From the NCBI GenBank assembly GCA_039707465.1, contig CM077645.1:58219850-58283849 (forward strand): a stretch of 64,000 nt of DNA, in the 5' to 3' direction. The stretch comes from Rhabdophis nuchalis (taxonomy: Eukaryota > Chordata > Lepidosauria > Squamata > Natricidae). The number at the start of each line of letters is the position of its first letter. The stretch's first letter is position 1. The notes under the pieces are model-generated. The model ran no database searches and was not told where the DNA came from. It saw nothing but the letters and a program-made list of their open reading frames with translations. A program made the position numbers and the translations under genes. Positions 1 through 10,193 of the stretch are shown here, piece by piece.

Positions 1-1015
1 GAAACACTCCAGGAATCATGCAGAGATCAGCATGTTCATACTGTGGCTGAATTTCCCTTTGATGTCATACAGGGAAAGCAGTGCAGGTTGATAGCATTCT
101 AGAATCCAGCATATTTAACACATTGCAAGATGTTCAAAAGAGAGCTTTGTAGTAGAATTGATAACTAGCATTTAATTGATAACTATGCAGTACATACATG
201 TTGACCTGTAAGTCATAAAATTCCAAAACAATCACTTTGGTTCAGGCCAGGCAAAAATATATTGTATTCATTCAAATTTTCTTTATTTAATTATGTCTTG
301 GCTAAACATTGATTGTAATACCAGTTGTAAGTTAGAACCAATTAATTTATAATGCTTTTGGCACATGAGGCTCCATATAATTATTGTGTCAAACTGGGAT
401 TAGAAGCACCGGTTTAAAGCCCTTCTCAGCTGGAAGATCAGTCACCTACCTAATTAGATGACCAAACAAACTTTATTTTTAACAACAGACCATTATTTCA
501 GAAAGATATTCTTTAGATTCATTTCATTATTTATTTTCTTGCTTTAACATTTGAATTTTACTTTTACTTTAAGGAGAAGTATTAACATAAAACGTATTTT
601 TTTAATCTTTATGACAGATTTGCTTCTTTTGTCTAACTAATCTTTTTTTTTCCCAAACAAAATACGGTCACTGTTCTCATAAGGTTTTGTGAGGAAAAAA
701 ATAGTGGAGAAATATTATGGTCATTATGAAGAAGCAAGATTAAATCAAAATCATAACCACAGCATTTTTAAACTACTCCAATAGCTAACTCTATTTTTAA
801 ATACTACGTGCATAGACATGTATATAGGAAGAAATCAAAACAAATCAGATTACAAAATATCAGTGGCACAGGCCTGTCTGTGAATATTAAAATAGTTTTA
901 GTGATTTACTCAGATTTGTTTATTTGCTTATTTTTGCCTAATGCATTCCTTATTGAGCCAACATTCAGAGGTCTTCAAAGTACCATCTGGACCTTTTCAT
1001 TAGCCTCTAGATCAG
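1..1015. other. AT-rich non-coding stretch
   Basis: No gene, RNA or clear repeat family was recognised here. The sequence is AT-rich with short homopolymer runs, and no open frame shows a conserved motif. A 168-residue frame that begins near 808 runs into the downstream L2 copy in the wrong frame and is not considered a gene. Confidence 0.5.
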
Positions 1016-1051
1016 GGAACAGGGACTCAGACTCAACCCATCTAAGACCGA

Positions 1052-1762
1052 GTGGCTGTGGTTTCCGGCCGCCCATTCAACCAGTTGACTCCATCACTGG
1101 CCATAGGGGGCGAACACCTTACCCCTGTGGATGGGGCGCGCAACTTGGGTGTCCTCCTGGATACCCGGCTGTCCATGGAAGATCAAGTGACAGCCGTGGC
1201 CAGGAGGGCGTTTTACCAGGTTCGCCTGGTACGCCAGTTGCGCCCCCTATTGGATCGGGATGCCCTTTGCACAGTCACTCATGCCCTCGTGACATCCCGA
1301 CTGGACTATTGTAACTCTCTCTACATGGGGCTCCCCCTGAGGTGCACCCGAAGACTTCAGCTGGTCCAGAATGCAGCCGCGCGAGCAATAATGGGGACCG
1401 CTAGGTACACCCATATAACACCTCTCTTGCGCGAGCTGCACTGGCTGCCTGTTGTCTTTCGGGTGCGCTTCAAGGTGTTAGTTATCATCTTTAAAGCGCT
1501 CCATGGCACGGGACCTAGTTATCTGCGGGATCGGATTCTGCCCCACACATCCCTGCGACCGATCCGCTCCCACAGAGAGGGACTTCTCCGGGTGCCGTCC
1601 ACTAGGCTATGCCAGCGGGCGACGCCCAGGGGAAGGGCCTTCTCTGTGGCGGGCCCAGCCCTCTGGAACGACCTTCCCCCCGAAATTAGAACAACAACGG
1701 ATCTCCGCTCCTTCCGTCAAAAACTCAAAACACACTTTTTCTGCTTGGCCGGCCTAGGTTAG
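1052..1762 (+). pseudogene. L2 ORF2 C-terminal fragment
   Basis: This 236-residue open frame is the C-terminal part of an L2-type ORF2 protein, downstream of the reverse transcriptase domain. It contains the blocks SRLDYCNSLYMGLP, LQLVQNAAARAI, LRELHWLPV and GPALWNDLPP, which recur at the end of CR1/L2-group ORF2 proteins. It lacks the endonuclease and RT, so it cannot work alone. By hand alignment it differs from the copy at 41774-44785 at about 12 of roughly 220 residues. The first residues (to GRPFNQ) are out of register with that copy, where the same place reads AARFNQ, so a small indel lies near 1070. The ATG is not a biological start. Confidence 0.85.
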
Positions 1763-1944
1763 GCTCCCGTCTTTTTATAGGGCTTTAGGGGTTTTAGTAT
1801 AATTTAATTTAAGGGATTTTAGCGCAGGGACAATTGTTTAATTCGTTTCTTAACTATTTATTTTTTCTATGTATTTTATATTGGTTTTTATTCCCTGTGC
1901 ACCGCTCCGAGTCCCTTCGGGGAGAGGAGGCGGTATATAAATAA

Positions 1945-1948
<4 letters not shown>

Positions 1949-1999
<51 letters not shown>
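1949..1999. repeat. (TTA)n microsatellite, L2 tail
   Basis: An uninterrupted TTA array that directly follows the L2 3' end ggtatataaataaat. It is best read as the expanded poly-(TTA) tail of the L2 insertion. Confidence 0.95.
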
Positions 2000-2059
2000 T
2001 ATTATAACATAGCATTTTACAAACCCAAGTTTAATTTTGTCTTTTATTTAATTTAAATT

Positions 2060-2490
2060 AGTTTTTTTAAATATTTTCTACATTTTGATTATTATGTATG
2101 CCACCCTAAATCACTTTCTGGGACACAGCTATATGAATGTGTTTAAATAGCTAAAAACAGTTATCTGAAATATTCTGACAGGCTTTTGGATATGCAGTAT
2201 GCAAACACACTTATCTGAATGCATGAAAAGGAACATACACAGGCAAACACGTTTTCCAGAGAATACAAACATATAGAGACATAGATACAAACAGTGACCA
2301 TGGTACTTACAGATTATATTTCTCAAGCTTCATTCAGATACCCTAACAGTCTAATCTAAAAACTACCAGTAATAAAGGATAAGGATAAGGATAAGCCATG
2401 ATTCTTCCTTTCCTTGCCAACAGGGAGAAGAATATTGGCATGTCTTCTTTTCTAGGGGAAGAAAGTTATTAGCATTTAAGCTTACAACAT
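2060..2490. other. Non-coding stretch
   Basis: No gene or recognised repeat. A short (GGATAA)n-like run lies at about 2378-2396. Confidence 0.5.
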
Positions 2491-2499
2491 TTTGACTTA

Positions 2500-2705
2500 T
2501 ACAGCACCCTATAGCATTTATAAAACTCTCTGGTAGTTTACAATGTGGAAGCATTATTTGTATATTGCCCCAATAATCCGGGTCCTCATTTTAACAATCT
2601 TGGGAGGATGGAAGGATGAGTCAACATTGAGCTCTGTCAGGATCAAACACCAGGTTGTGGCCAGAGTTTTGCCTGAAATGCTGCCTTTTAACTGCTGTAA
2701 AATTA
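2500..2705 (-). mobile_element. tRNA/MIR-like SINE, diverged
   Basis: Read on the minus strand this follows the order of the copy at 47.0 kb. A degraded tRNA-like head (around 2650-2705) is followed by a core whose plus-strand form reads ggatggaaggatgagtcaac, then gggtcctcattttaaca, and an L2-like tail (around 2505-2545). All parts are diverged, which suggests an old insertion. No function beyond being a retroposed SINE is indicated. Confidence 0.7.
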
Positions 2706-4150
2706 CCTGGTTTTATTACCCTAAACCTAGCATTAACTAGTTCTTCTAGATACCTAGGTGTAAACAAGGGAATGTGACACTCTGATTTTAAAAGATATGT
2801 TCAGGTTACAGGAATATCATCTGATCTTTAAAAAATATGAACAAATGTAATAATCAAATGTAGTGAATGTGGCTTTAGCATGCCCAAAGGAAGTTTGAGG
2901 AGGCAAAACAATGAGGCTGGAATATTCCAGCTTCACTACAATGTAGCACTCCTGTGCCAGGTCCTCCTGAATAGAAGTTCATTTCGAGATCAATATTCTG
3001 GAAAAGACCGAGTAAATAAAAGTAAGAGTAAATAAAAAATGTTCAAGAATAGTTGCTACTCCTAAATTTGAAGTAATAATTTGCTGCTTGATCCCCATAT
3101 TTAAAGTTCATACTACAATTGAGGAGGGGGGGGAAACACATGTTAAATGTTTGGCCCTCAAACTACTTATCATTCAGAGAGGAAGACATGAAAATAAATG
3201 AGCATTGTCAGAGGGTGTGTAAGAATAGGTCTAAGGTAAACTGTAAGGCTAGAGAAAAGTAGCTGCGGATGCTGCCGGCAATTGTAATTAACTGTAGAAT
3301 CAGTGTTTCCGCAGACACCATTTGTTGACATCTGGAGGTAATACATATCTGTTTTGTAGACTAAGAAATGTTTTGGATTGAGCAATAAAGATTGAAGAAA
3401 AACAGGGGAAATTGCTTCTATTACATGATCTCCAAGTGAGCTATTTTCATGTTTAATAAGACTATCAACTTTTAAGGCAAAATATTGGGTGTAGCATTCA
3501 AGATGCTAATGGTATAATTATCAAAATATCTCTCAGAACAACAATATTCTAGTAAGGAGCAAAATACCAATGTTTAAAATATCAGAGCAAGATTTTAGTA
3601 GGCTGGTAGACAGTATCAGCTCAAGGGTCTATCACCTCTAATCCCACATTAACTCAAGATGCCACCTCCTGCTGATCATTTTTAGAATGATTCATAAGGA
3701 AGGGTGGCGTTGATGCCCCCTAAACTTTGGTGACCTAACCTATTCAGTCTTTGCTTAAAGTCAGCCCGGTTGGTGTATTATCTGACACAATTCAAAATAA
3801 TAACAATCTCCTCTCTGCAGATACAGAAGATATAAAGGATTAAATTTATTGGATTACTAATTGTCAAAAGGGGTTAAAAAATAAATACTACAACAGAAAT
3901 TGAGAAAAATCAAAATCAAGAAAGAGAATCCTGCACTTGTATTGTATGAAAAACATACTGACTTAATAAGTTGCTCATATAAGTGCAGTTTGAGCTCTTC
4001 CTCTCCTCTCCTCTCCTCTCCTTTCCTTTCCTTTCATAGAATTATCATGCAGTCAGTTCAGTGTCCTCTTTGACATTTGAACATAAAATTTGGGAAACTT
4101 CTACTAAGCAATTAAAATGTTAAAACTCCTGGGAATTTTTGGATTATATA
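2706..4150. other. Non-coding stretch with a CTCCT-type tract
   Basis: No gene recognised. A pyrimidine-rich simple repeat (ctcctctcctctcctttcct-like) occupies about 3997-4035. The rest looks unique. Confidence 0.5.
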
Positions 4151-4159
4151 TCTTGCTTG

Positions 4160-4240
4160 CCTAAGACTCAGCAACTCTGGAGGTTGGTGTGTTCAAGGAG
4201 AGGCTAAACAACCATTTGGGGGGCAATGCTTTAATTAATT
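4160..4240 (+). mobile_element. Possible CR1 3'-end fragment
   Basis: The run ggaggttggtgtgttcaaggagaggctaaa-like at 4179-4208 resembles the stretch just upstream of the CR1 3' terminus. The terminal CR1 motif about 'gacctccaagg' is not present, so this is a tentative and partial call. Confidence 0.3.
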
Positions 4241-5955
4241 TCTGCATTGTGAAGTGGGGATTGAACGTTGACATCTTTGATCCTATAATTCTGTGTCAAA
4301 CATGGATATCAGTGTCTAATAACAATGGGATATTTTTACCATACATCACTTATTCTGAAGGTTTGTCACATTTATCTAATTATCATGGACCATAGAAAAC
4401 AGTTCTGTTTCTGACAGAGAACTTAGTAAATTTTATCTGGCAAGCATAAATGATGAGCATATTAACATAGAGAGACCAGTGTGAAATATAGCCCATGCAA
4501 TTTTATACTTTAAATAGTAACAAGAGTCCCTCTTCAATATCATCTATTTTCCCCGACTCACTTTTCAGCCATAAATGGTCTAATTCAAACAGAGGGGCAA
4601 GTCAAAGCATATTATAAAGCCATGCACAGCATTTCAGGTCATATTAATCTAGATGATAGTGCCAACCAGATCTTTTTACCAGAAGGGAAAATAATCTACA
4701 TTTGCTTTTGCCTGCATTATGAAAGTTTCTTCTGAATTAAAAGAAAAGAAGAAAATAGGTCTGACTAGTGACCTTTATTTAAACATTAATGAGATTGTCA
4801 TCAAAAAGTGCCCAGGAACAACAACAGGTTACAAAATATCCTTCCCAATAAGACATGCAAATATTCAGCCATATTAATCAGAGCTCATCCCTTATAAATT
4901 CTATATAATTATAAAAATAGAAGAGTGTTTACAGTTGTTTCAACAGCTCACAGAGCTACAATGCAACTAAATTTTAATTTATTTTTTACTTTTCCGAAAA
5001 TTCACAATTACAATCTTTCATCCTGATTTCAAACTATCTTTTTTGTTCCATTGCAAGGGTTAATGTTGTGCCACATCCATGTTCACCTATAATGAAAGAG
5101 AGGCCTTTTGAATTATTTCTCAGGGAAACCTGCTGCCTTGTCACCAGTTCATTGAGCCATGTACTAGATTAATTTGACTTACACTTACGGTCAGCTATTT
5201 GTCAAAAAGCAGATATGGAAGGGAGCTTTATATTCCATTCCCTTTGACTTATGGCTAACTTTTTGACATGTGCACCTCCAGAGAAATACGTACCCATTTT
5301 CCATCACTTCATTGATGCTTGTTCACCATCTGTTACTACAGCAAAGGGATTTCCGAATCACTTCTGTATGTTTATGTTTTGCTATGTTGGGCACTAGAAA
5401 ATAAATAGTGTTCAAATGATCTAACTGAACAAAAAAAAAAAAAAATACTTTGGCCCCTATGCTTTTTTTCTTTCTGAAACATACTTGTAATGCCAGAACT
5501 CAAAGTTCCAAATAAAAATAATACTGTAATCAAGAAACAACAAATTATTTTGTGACTATACTCACATAAGGCTAATTAACAAACACATTTATGGATTTTA
5601 CTATCACAATTATGACAAATTTTAAAGACACAGTATTCCTTCAGTCTCCAACCTTCCTTTTTCCCCTGTAGATTAATCCTGTGATCCCAAGAACCTCCTC
5701 TAAGATTAAAAATAAATGACAAATGGAAATAGATATGTAAGGCCAAATATTAGGTATATTATAGTTTAAAAAACACTCTCCAATTTCCCCTGAAATTAAG
5801 TGCCATTCACAAAATACCGTAGTCTACTTTATTCTCTTACAAATGTTAATTGTGACTCTTAATTAACAAAAATTTACCTATTCCTGTTTTCTAATTATTT
5901 TTAGCATTTCATAGCTGCAAAAGCCATATTTTTTCCAGAGCTTACATTCTTCTAG
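4241..5955. other. Non-coding stretch
   Basis: AT-rich sequence without a recognised gene or repeat family. An A-run sits at about 5431-5445. Confidence 0.5.
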
Positions 5956-5960
5956 GTTTG

Positions 5961-6480
5961 TAGAATTCTCAGTCATCCAGGTCATGGTTGTCTCAAGGGT
6001 GATTTTTCAGGAGACAATTGGACTTTCGTGTTTTTTTCTTTTAAAGATGTTTTGCTTCTCATCCAAGAAGCTTCTTCAGCTCCGACAGGGTATGGGGAAT
6101 CGAAGGATTTATATTTCTGAAGAAAAAAAGCACCTTTGGAACAATCATGACCAGGATGACTGAGAATCTCTACAGACTTTTAGTTATGCAATTTGGAATG
6201 AACACCCTTGGAATGGTGTGGGAATAGGAGTGGATTTCCAGAGGAAAAAATTGCAGACTACATGAGCACTACTCAGGTGACCCTAAACCTCCATGTGCTT
6301 CAACGACCCTCTAAAAGGATTACCAGATATCTGCAAGGAATATAAATCCTTTCATTTTCCACTATCCTGTCAGAGCTGAAGAAGCTTCTTGAATGAGAAG
6401 CAAAATGTCTTCTAAAGAAAAAGCAAGAAAGTCCAACTGCCTCCCAAAAAAGCACCTTTGGGACAATTTTTCTAGTTGTG
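5961..6480. mobile_element. Inverted and repeated Penelope-like 3' terminal fragments (tentative)
   Basis: Three pieces of one repeat family lie here. The first (about 5961-6092) is on the minus strand, a second short piece (6121-6177) is on the plus strand, and a third (about 6360-6480) is on the plus strand. Shared landmarks are tcatccaggtcatggttgt, gcacctttgggacaa and gaagcttcttcagctc. On the coding-like strand one frame contains KKHLWDN, which I associate from memory with the 3' end of Neptune-type Penelope-like elements in vertebrates. Head-to-head and tandem partial copies are known for Penelope-like elements. The family name is an inference; the repetition is seen directly. Confidence 0.5.
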
Positions 6481-6549
6481 GTCCAAGTACATATGCTAGA
6501 AGAGCATCTGGTGCTTCAGAAGATAGGAAAATTGAAAGATCCAAGTCAT

Positions 6550-6765
6550 GGGTGTCAAACTTGATTTCACTGAGATCCGCATCAGGATTATGTTTGACTT
6601 CAGGGAGCTGGAGGGTGTCATGGCTAGGACAGGTGTGGTCAGGGTGGGCATGACCAGGATGGACATGGCCAGCTCCACATCACTTGTTGAGGCTCTGTTT
6701 TCAACAACGACAGCCTCCTGAAGCCTTCTGCCAGCGAAAATGGAGCTGGGGGGGGGGGGGAGGAC
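6550..6765 (+). mobile_element. hAT-like nonautonomous fragment (tentative)
   Basis: The sequence starting atgggtgtcaaacttgattt resembles the 5' end of hAT MITEs, which typically begin cagGGGTGTCAAAC. It runs through a GC-richer segment and stops at a G homopolymer around 6749-6762. No matching 3' terminal inverted repeat was found, so the copy is truncated. Confidence 0.4.
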
Positions 6766-8390
6766 ACAAAACTTTAATCACAAAGCAATCCTGTATAAAA
6801 CAATGACTTCATTGCTACTAAAAAAATCCCAAAAAGTTGAAGAACTCCCTCCCTCGCCTAAGAAATAATGGAGCTAAGATTACAAATAAGTTCAACTACA
6901 CACAAACATATCTAACAAGTTCTAGTGATCATTATATAAGGTAAAATTTCAACTTTCCAAAATGAGGATATTCAGGATTGTTTCATGTAATACATACTGC
7001 ATGATACAACTTCTTTTTCTTTCTGAGTCCAAAATGCATTATGCCTTTCAGTTAAAAATTGGAATGGTAGCATGTGTTTGTCTCAACTATTAAGTCATCC
7101 GTATGGGAATTTGTGCAGTGGATCATTAAATCAGTTACAGTCAATCAATCATTTCCATCAAAGCTAAGCGAGCCTGAAATGTTTGCCACTCCTAATCCCA
7201 TACCCAAAAATACATCTCAGTGTGTGAGACATATACACCAGCTCTGTCTTTCTGTAAGTTGCTGTTATTCCTTCCTTCATGCCAAACAGTAAATATAAAC
7301 TATGCACGCTTAAAAGCACATGGGTGTTACTTTTTTGCAACAAGTGGCTTGTAAATCAATACAATCCTTCCTTGCTTTAAGAAGTACAGTACATGCCAAT
7401 TCTATCTACCAAGGATTGTTCTTGACCATTTCTCAAACAGCAGGACTTGTGGGGGAGCAAGAGGAAGTAAATTATATTTGTTTGTATAGAAGGAGGGTTA
7501 ATAAAACTTAATACTGAGGGAAAACTAATTTATTTTTATTTGTTCCTAAACCCAAATTAGCATTTTTCTCTCTCTCTTACTCTCTCTCTTCAGTGAACGG
7601 GTAAAAGCTAACTAGTCCTAGTGCTGCATTTCAAATCTCGTAACAATTATTCAAATGTTAATGTGCCTCTTAATATGTAGCAAACATTTTCCTTTTATTA
7701 TGCCTTCAGTCTCTTCCCCTGATATTTCCATAGATCACATATTTTTCAGTAGCGGTTTACTGCTTTTCAAGATGCTATCATAAAAATTCAGAATGTTGCC
7801 TAAAATTGTATTTTACAGGAAGAATTTATTTCAGCAAGTCAACAGTAAATTTGCCTTTTGCTTTGTTCACTGGCTTTGCATCTTTGAGAAATTTTCTGTA
7901 CATTTACCTCTGCGATGCAAGTGATAACAAGGAAGAAGAGGTGCTTACTCATAAGTAATTCTTCCATAGCTTTCTCAGCATTTTAAAAAGAATGATGTGA
8001 GAATTATAAACCAAGTGAGGATTTTATTATTTCCACCTTTTGACCTTCACATCTATGGTGTCAAAAGAAGTATTCAAACATAGAATTAGATTTGATGACT
8101 CTTCCCCACTATTAATCTTTTAATTATTTTTTTCTTGTTTTTAATCTAGCTATTCTTACTGTATTTTTATATGGTTTTTAGGCTTTTATGTTTTATTTGT
8201 ACATTACCCAGTGGCCCCCTGTGTGTGAGCTGGGTAATAACCCTTGGAATAATTACCTCCAGTTTAAGAATCATTGTCCTACAATTAAGAATATACTATA
8301 CAAAACAGGGTAGTCTGATTTCAGCTTGAGGCATGGGGCAGAAATCATATTGGCTACTTTTACACCGTAGATGGCCTCCTAAAACTCCTA
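6766..8390. other. Non-coding stretch
   Basis: No gene recognised. A (TC)n run lies at about 7567-7592. The rest is AT-rich and apparently unique. Confidence 0.5.
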
Positions 8391-8394
8391 CCCT

Positions 8395-8640
8395 TTAATA
8401 TTATCTTTCATTTTATTTACTTATTTTATTTATTTGTATCCTGCCTTCATTATTTTTCAAATAACTCAAGGCAGCAAACATATGCAATGTTTCCCTCCTT
8501 TCCCCACCCCCACAACAACCCTTGTAGGTTGGAAGGACTGAGAAAGAGAGAATGACTGGCCCAAGTCACCCAGTTGTTTTTCAAGATAGAGGCAGAACTT
8601 GAATTCACACTTTCTAACCTGGTGCCTTAACCATTAGATT
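8395..8640 (-). mobile_element. MIR-like SINE, left part (interrupted by DIRS)
   Basis: On the minus strand this is a tRNA-related SINE. The plus strand shows its tail (tttatttgtatcctgccttc), a core (acaacaacccttgtaggttgg), the block tggcccaagtcacccag, and a degraded head (ccttaaccattagatt) at the DIRS edge. The SINE appears to resume directly after the DIRS element at 14570 (aaactgattctct), so the DIRS inserted within its tRNA-like head. The SINE must therefore be older than the DIRS insertion. Confidence 0.75.
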
Positions 8641-8786
8641 GAGCGTTGGTCCTTACCTGATACGCCTCTTTTCTGCAAGGGAAGTCAGCATCTTGGATGG
8701 GGTAGAATCCTCTGCTCTCATTGGAGGCTGAGTCTGGGCAAAGTCTTTAGTCCCGCCCTTCTGCGCACGCATGCCCAGTTTCAAAC
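8641..8786. repeat. DIRS left inverted terminal repeat with extension
   Basis: From about 8669 to 8786 this is the near-perfect reverse complement of 14450-14569. Shared landmarks are gggaagtcagcatcttggat and gggcaaagtctttagtcccg. The outermost 28 nt (8641-8668, gagcgttggtccttacctga onward) has no counterpart in the right arm but is matched in the internal complementary region. Small differences near 8672-8680 (tctgcaaggg against cctgctaaggg) separate the two arms. Confidence 0.92.
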
Positions 8787-8980
8787 GAAGACGATGCCAG
8801 ACTCGAAGCGTCTTGACCACGAAGGTAGCAATGTCAATAACAGTCGGATCCAATCAATGAGAGCCCATGTAAAATAATCACTGAGAAGCACAGTAACATA
8901 ACACCAAACACCAACAGAAGCCAAGGCAGAACGACCCTTGACCTAAACTAACAGGCTAACACAAACCCCTGGGGCGGGAC
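8787..8980. other. DIRS non-coding segment between left repeat and ICR
   Basis: A stretch of DIRS sequence with no recognised motif or open frame, lying between the left terminal repeat and the internal complementary region. Confidence 0.5.
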
Positions 8981-9070
8981 AAGATGCTGACTTCCCTTGC
9001 AGAAAAGAGGCGTATCAGGTAAGGACCAACGCTCATTTTCCTGCTAAGGGAAGTCAGCATCTTGGATGGG
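8981..9070. repeat. DIRS internal complementary region (ICR)
   Basis: Positions 8981-9034 are the exact reverse complement of 8641-8694 (54 nt). Positions 9035-9070 are the exact reverse complement of 14534-14569 (36 nt). The two matches abut with no gap, so the ICR is a template copy of the left end joined to the right end. In the DIRS replication model the ICR templates completion of both termini and formation of a circle. It lies just downstream of the recombinase stop codon on the coding strand, the normal DIRS position. Confidence 0.93.
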
Positions 9071-9104
9071 ACGTACCAAAGCGGTAGGTGTCCCAGGGCG
9101 GGAA

Positions 9105-10193
9105 TCACAATTGGACAGGCCTCTCAGCACGAACTACAGACTGGAGGACTCTCCGGCCAAAGGCCGCATCCGCGGATGCAAATGTGTCCAACTTATAATG
9201 AGTAATGAAGGGCGAAGGGGAGGCCCACGTGGCCGCTTTACAGAGCTCTTGAAGAGAAGCCTGGGCTGCCCAGGCAGCCGAGGTGGCCGCGCTCCTCGTG
9301 GAGTGAACCGTTAGGCGGCCTGGGACCGACGCGGAGCGGGCCTGGTAGGCCATGGAAATGCAGGCCCTGATCCAACGCCCAATAGTCACCGAGGAGACCT
9401 TCCTGCCCAGCGAAGACGGCTGGAAGGACACAAACAAGGCCTCCGAGGTCCGAAAGGACTTAGTACGTTTAAGGTAGACCCTGAGAGCCCTGCGCACGTC
9501 TAACTTGTGCCATCTACGTTCCAGGGGGTGATCAGGGTCAGGACAAAAATTCGGCAAGATCAGTTCCTGAGGACGGTGGAAGCAAGAGCACACCTTCGGG
9601 ATAAAGGATGGGTCCAACCTCAAAACCACTCTGTCCTGGTGAAAAACACAGAGATCGTCCCTGACCGACAGAGCTTGCAGCTCGGAAATTCTGCGAGCTG
9701 AGGTAATTGCAATGAGGAAGGCCACCTTGAAGGAGAGGAAACGCAGAGATACCTCCCTCAATGGTTCAAACGGAGGTTCAGTGAGGGAGTCCAACACAAG
9801 AGGAAGATCCCAAGAGGGATAACGATGGACCGCAGGCGGAGTCAAGTTCGAGGCACCCTTGAAGAACTGGCGCACCGTGGGCACCTGAGACAAGGACAGG
9901 GAACCCCCACAAGTAAGCACTGATGAGATGGCCGCCAGCTGCCGTCTGATGGTGTTCAGCGCCAACCCCTTCTCGAGGCCCGACTGGAGGAAGTCCAGGA
10001 CCTGTGGAATGGTAGACTGAAGAGGGTGAATGGACTTACCCGCACACCAACGGCCAAAGGCCCGCCAGGTAGAATCATAAATACGGTTCGTTGCGGGCTG
10101 CCTCGACGCCTGGATAGTGCGGATGACACCGGGGGAATAGTTGTCGCGTGTCAGGATGCTCCGCTCAATCGCCAGGCGGTCAGCTGGAACCAT
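9105..10193 (-). CDS. DIRS tyrosine recombinase
   Basis: This 362-residue frame is a tyrosine recombinase, the enzyme that inserts the DIRS circle into the genome without a target duplication. The catalytic set is visible: Arg168 in TSARRISEL, His297-x-x-Arg300 in VHSTRS, Trp323 in the second His/Trp position, and the nucleophile Tyr333 in FITHYKLD. The N-terminal part (about 20-115) has the helical core-binding look, including TIRRQLAAIS. The open frame extends upstream to 11117, but those residues are an out-of-frame reading of RNase H. I chose the ATG at 10191-10193 because it lies at the end of the RNase H gene and precedes recombinase-like sequence. The frame overlaps the end of RNase H (10151) by about 43 nt. 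No stop or frameshift is seen. Confidence 0.88.
   Translation of the reverse strand: MVPADRLAIERSILTRDNYSPGVIRTIQASRQPATNRIYDSTWRAFGRWCAGKSIHPLQSTIPQVLDFLQSGLEKGLALNTIRRQLAAISSVLTCGGSLSLSQVPTVRQFFKGASNLTPPAVHRYPSWDLPLVLDSLTEPPFEPLREVSLRFLSFKVAFLIAITSARRISELQALSVRDDLCVFHQDRVVLRLDPSFIPKVCSCFHRPQELILPNFCPDPDHPLERRWHKLDVRRALRVYLKRTKSFRTSEALFVSFQPSSLGRKVSSVTIGRWIRACISMAYQARSASVPGRLTVHSTRSAATSAAWAAQASLQELCKAATWASPSPFITHYKLDTFASADAAFGRRVLQSVVRAERPVQL

Larger units (their letters stand above)
1020..2001 (+). mobile_element. 5'-truncated L2-type LINE, 3' end with (TTA)n tail
   Basis: This is the 3' third of an L2-clade LINE on the plus strand. It starts abruptly near 1020, at a point inside the ORF2 of the longer copy at 41.5-44.9 kb. 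It continues through the ORF2 stop at 1760-1762, a 3' UTR with the family motif (caccgctccgagtcccttcg near 1901), and ends in a long (TTA)n tract at about 1949-1999. Truncation at the 5' end is the usual result of target-primed reverse transcription. The GC-rich coding part contrasts sharply with the AT-rich flanks. I did not find clear target-site duplications. Confidence 0.88.
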
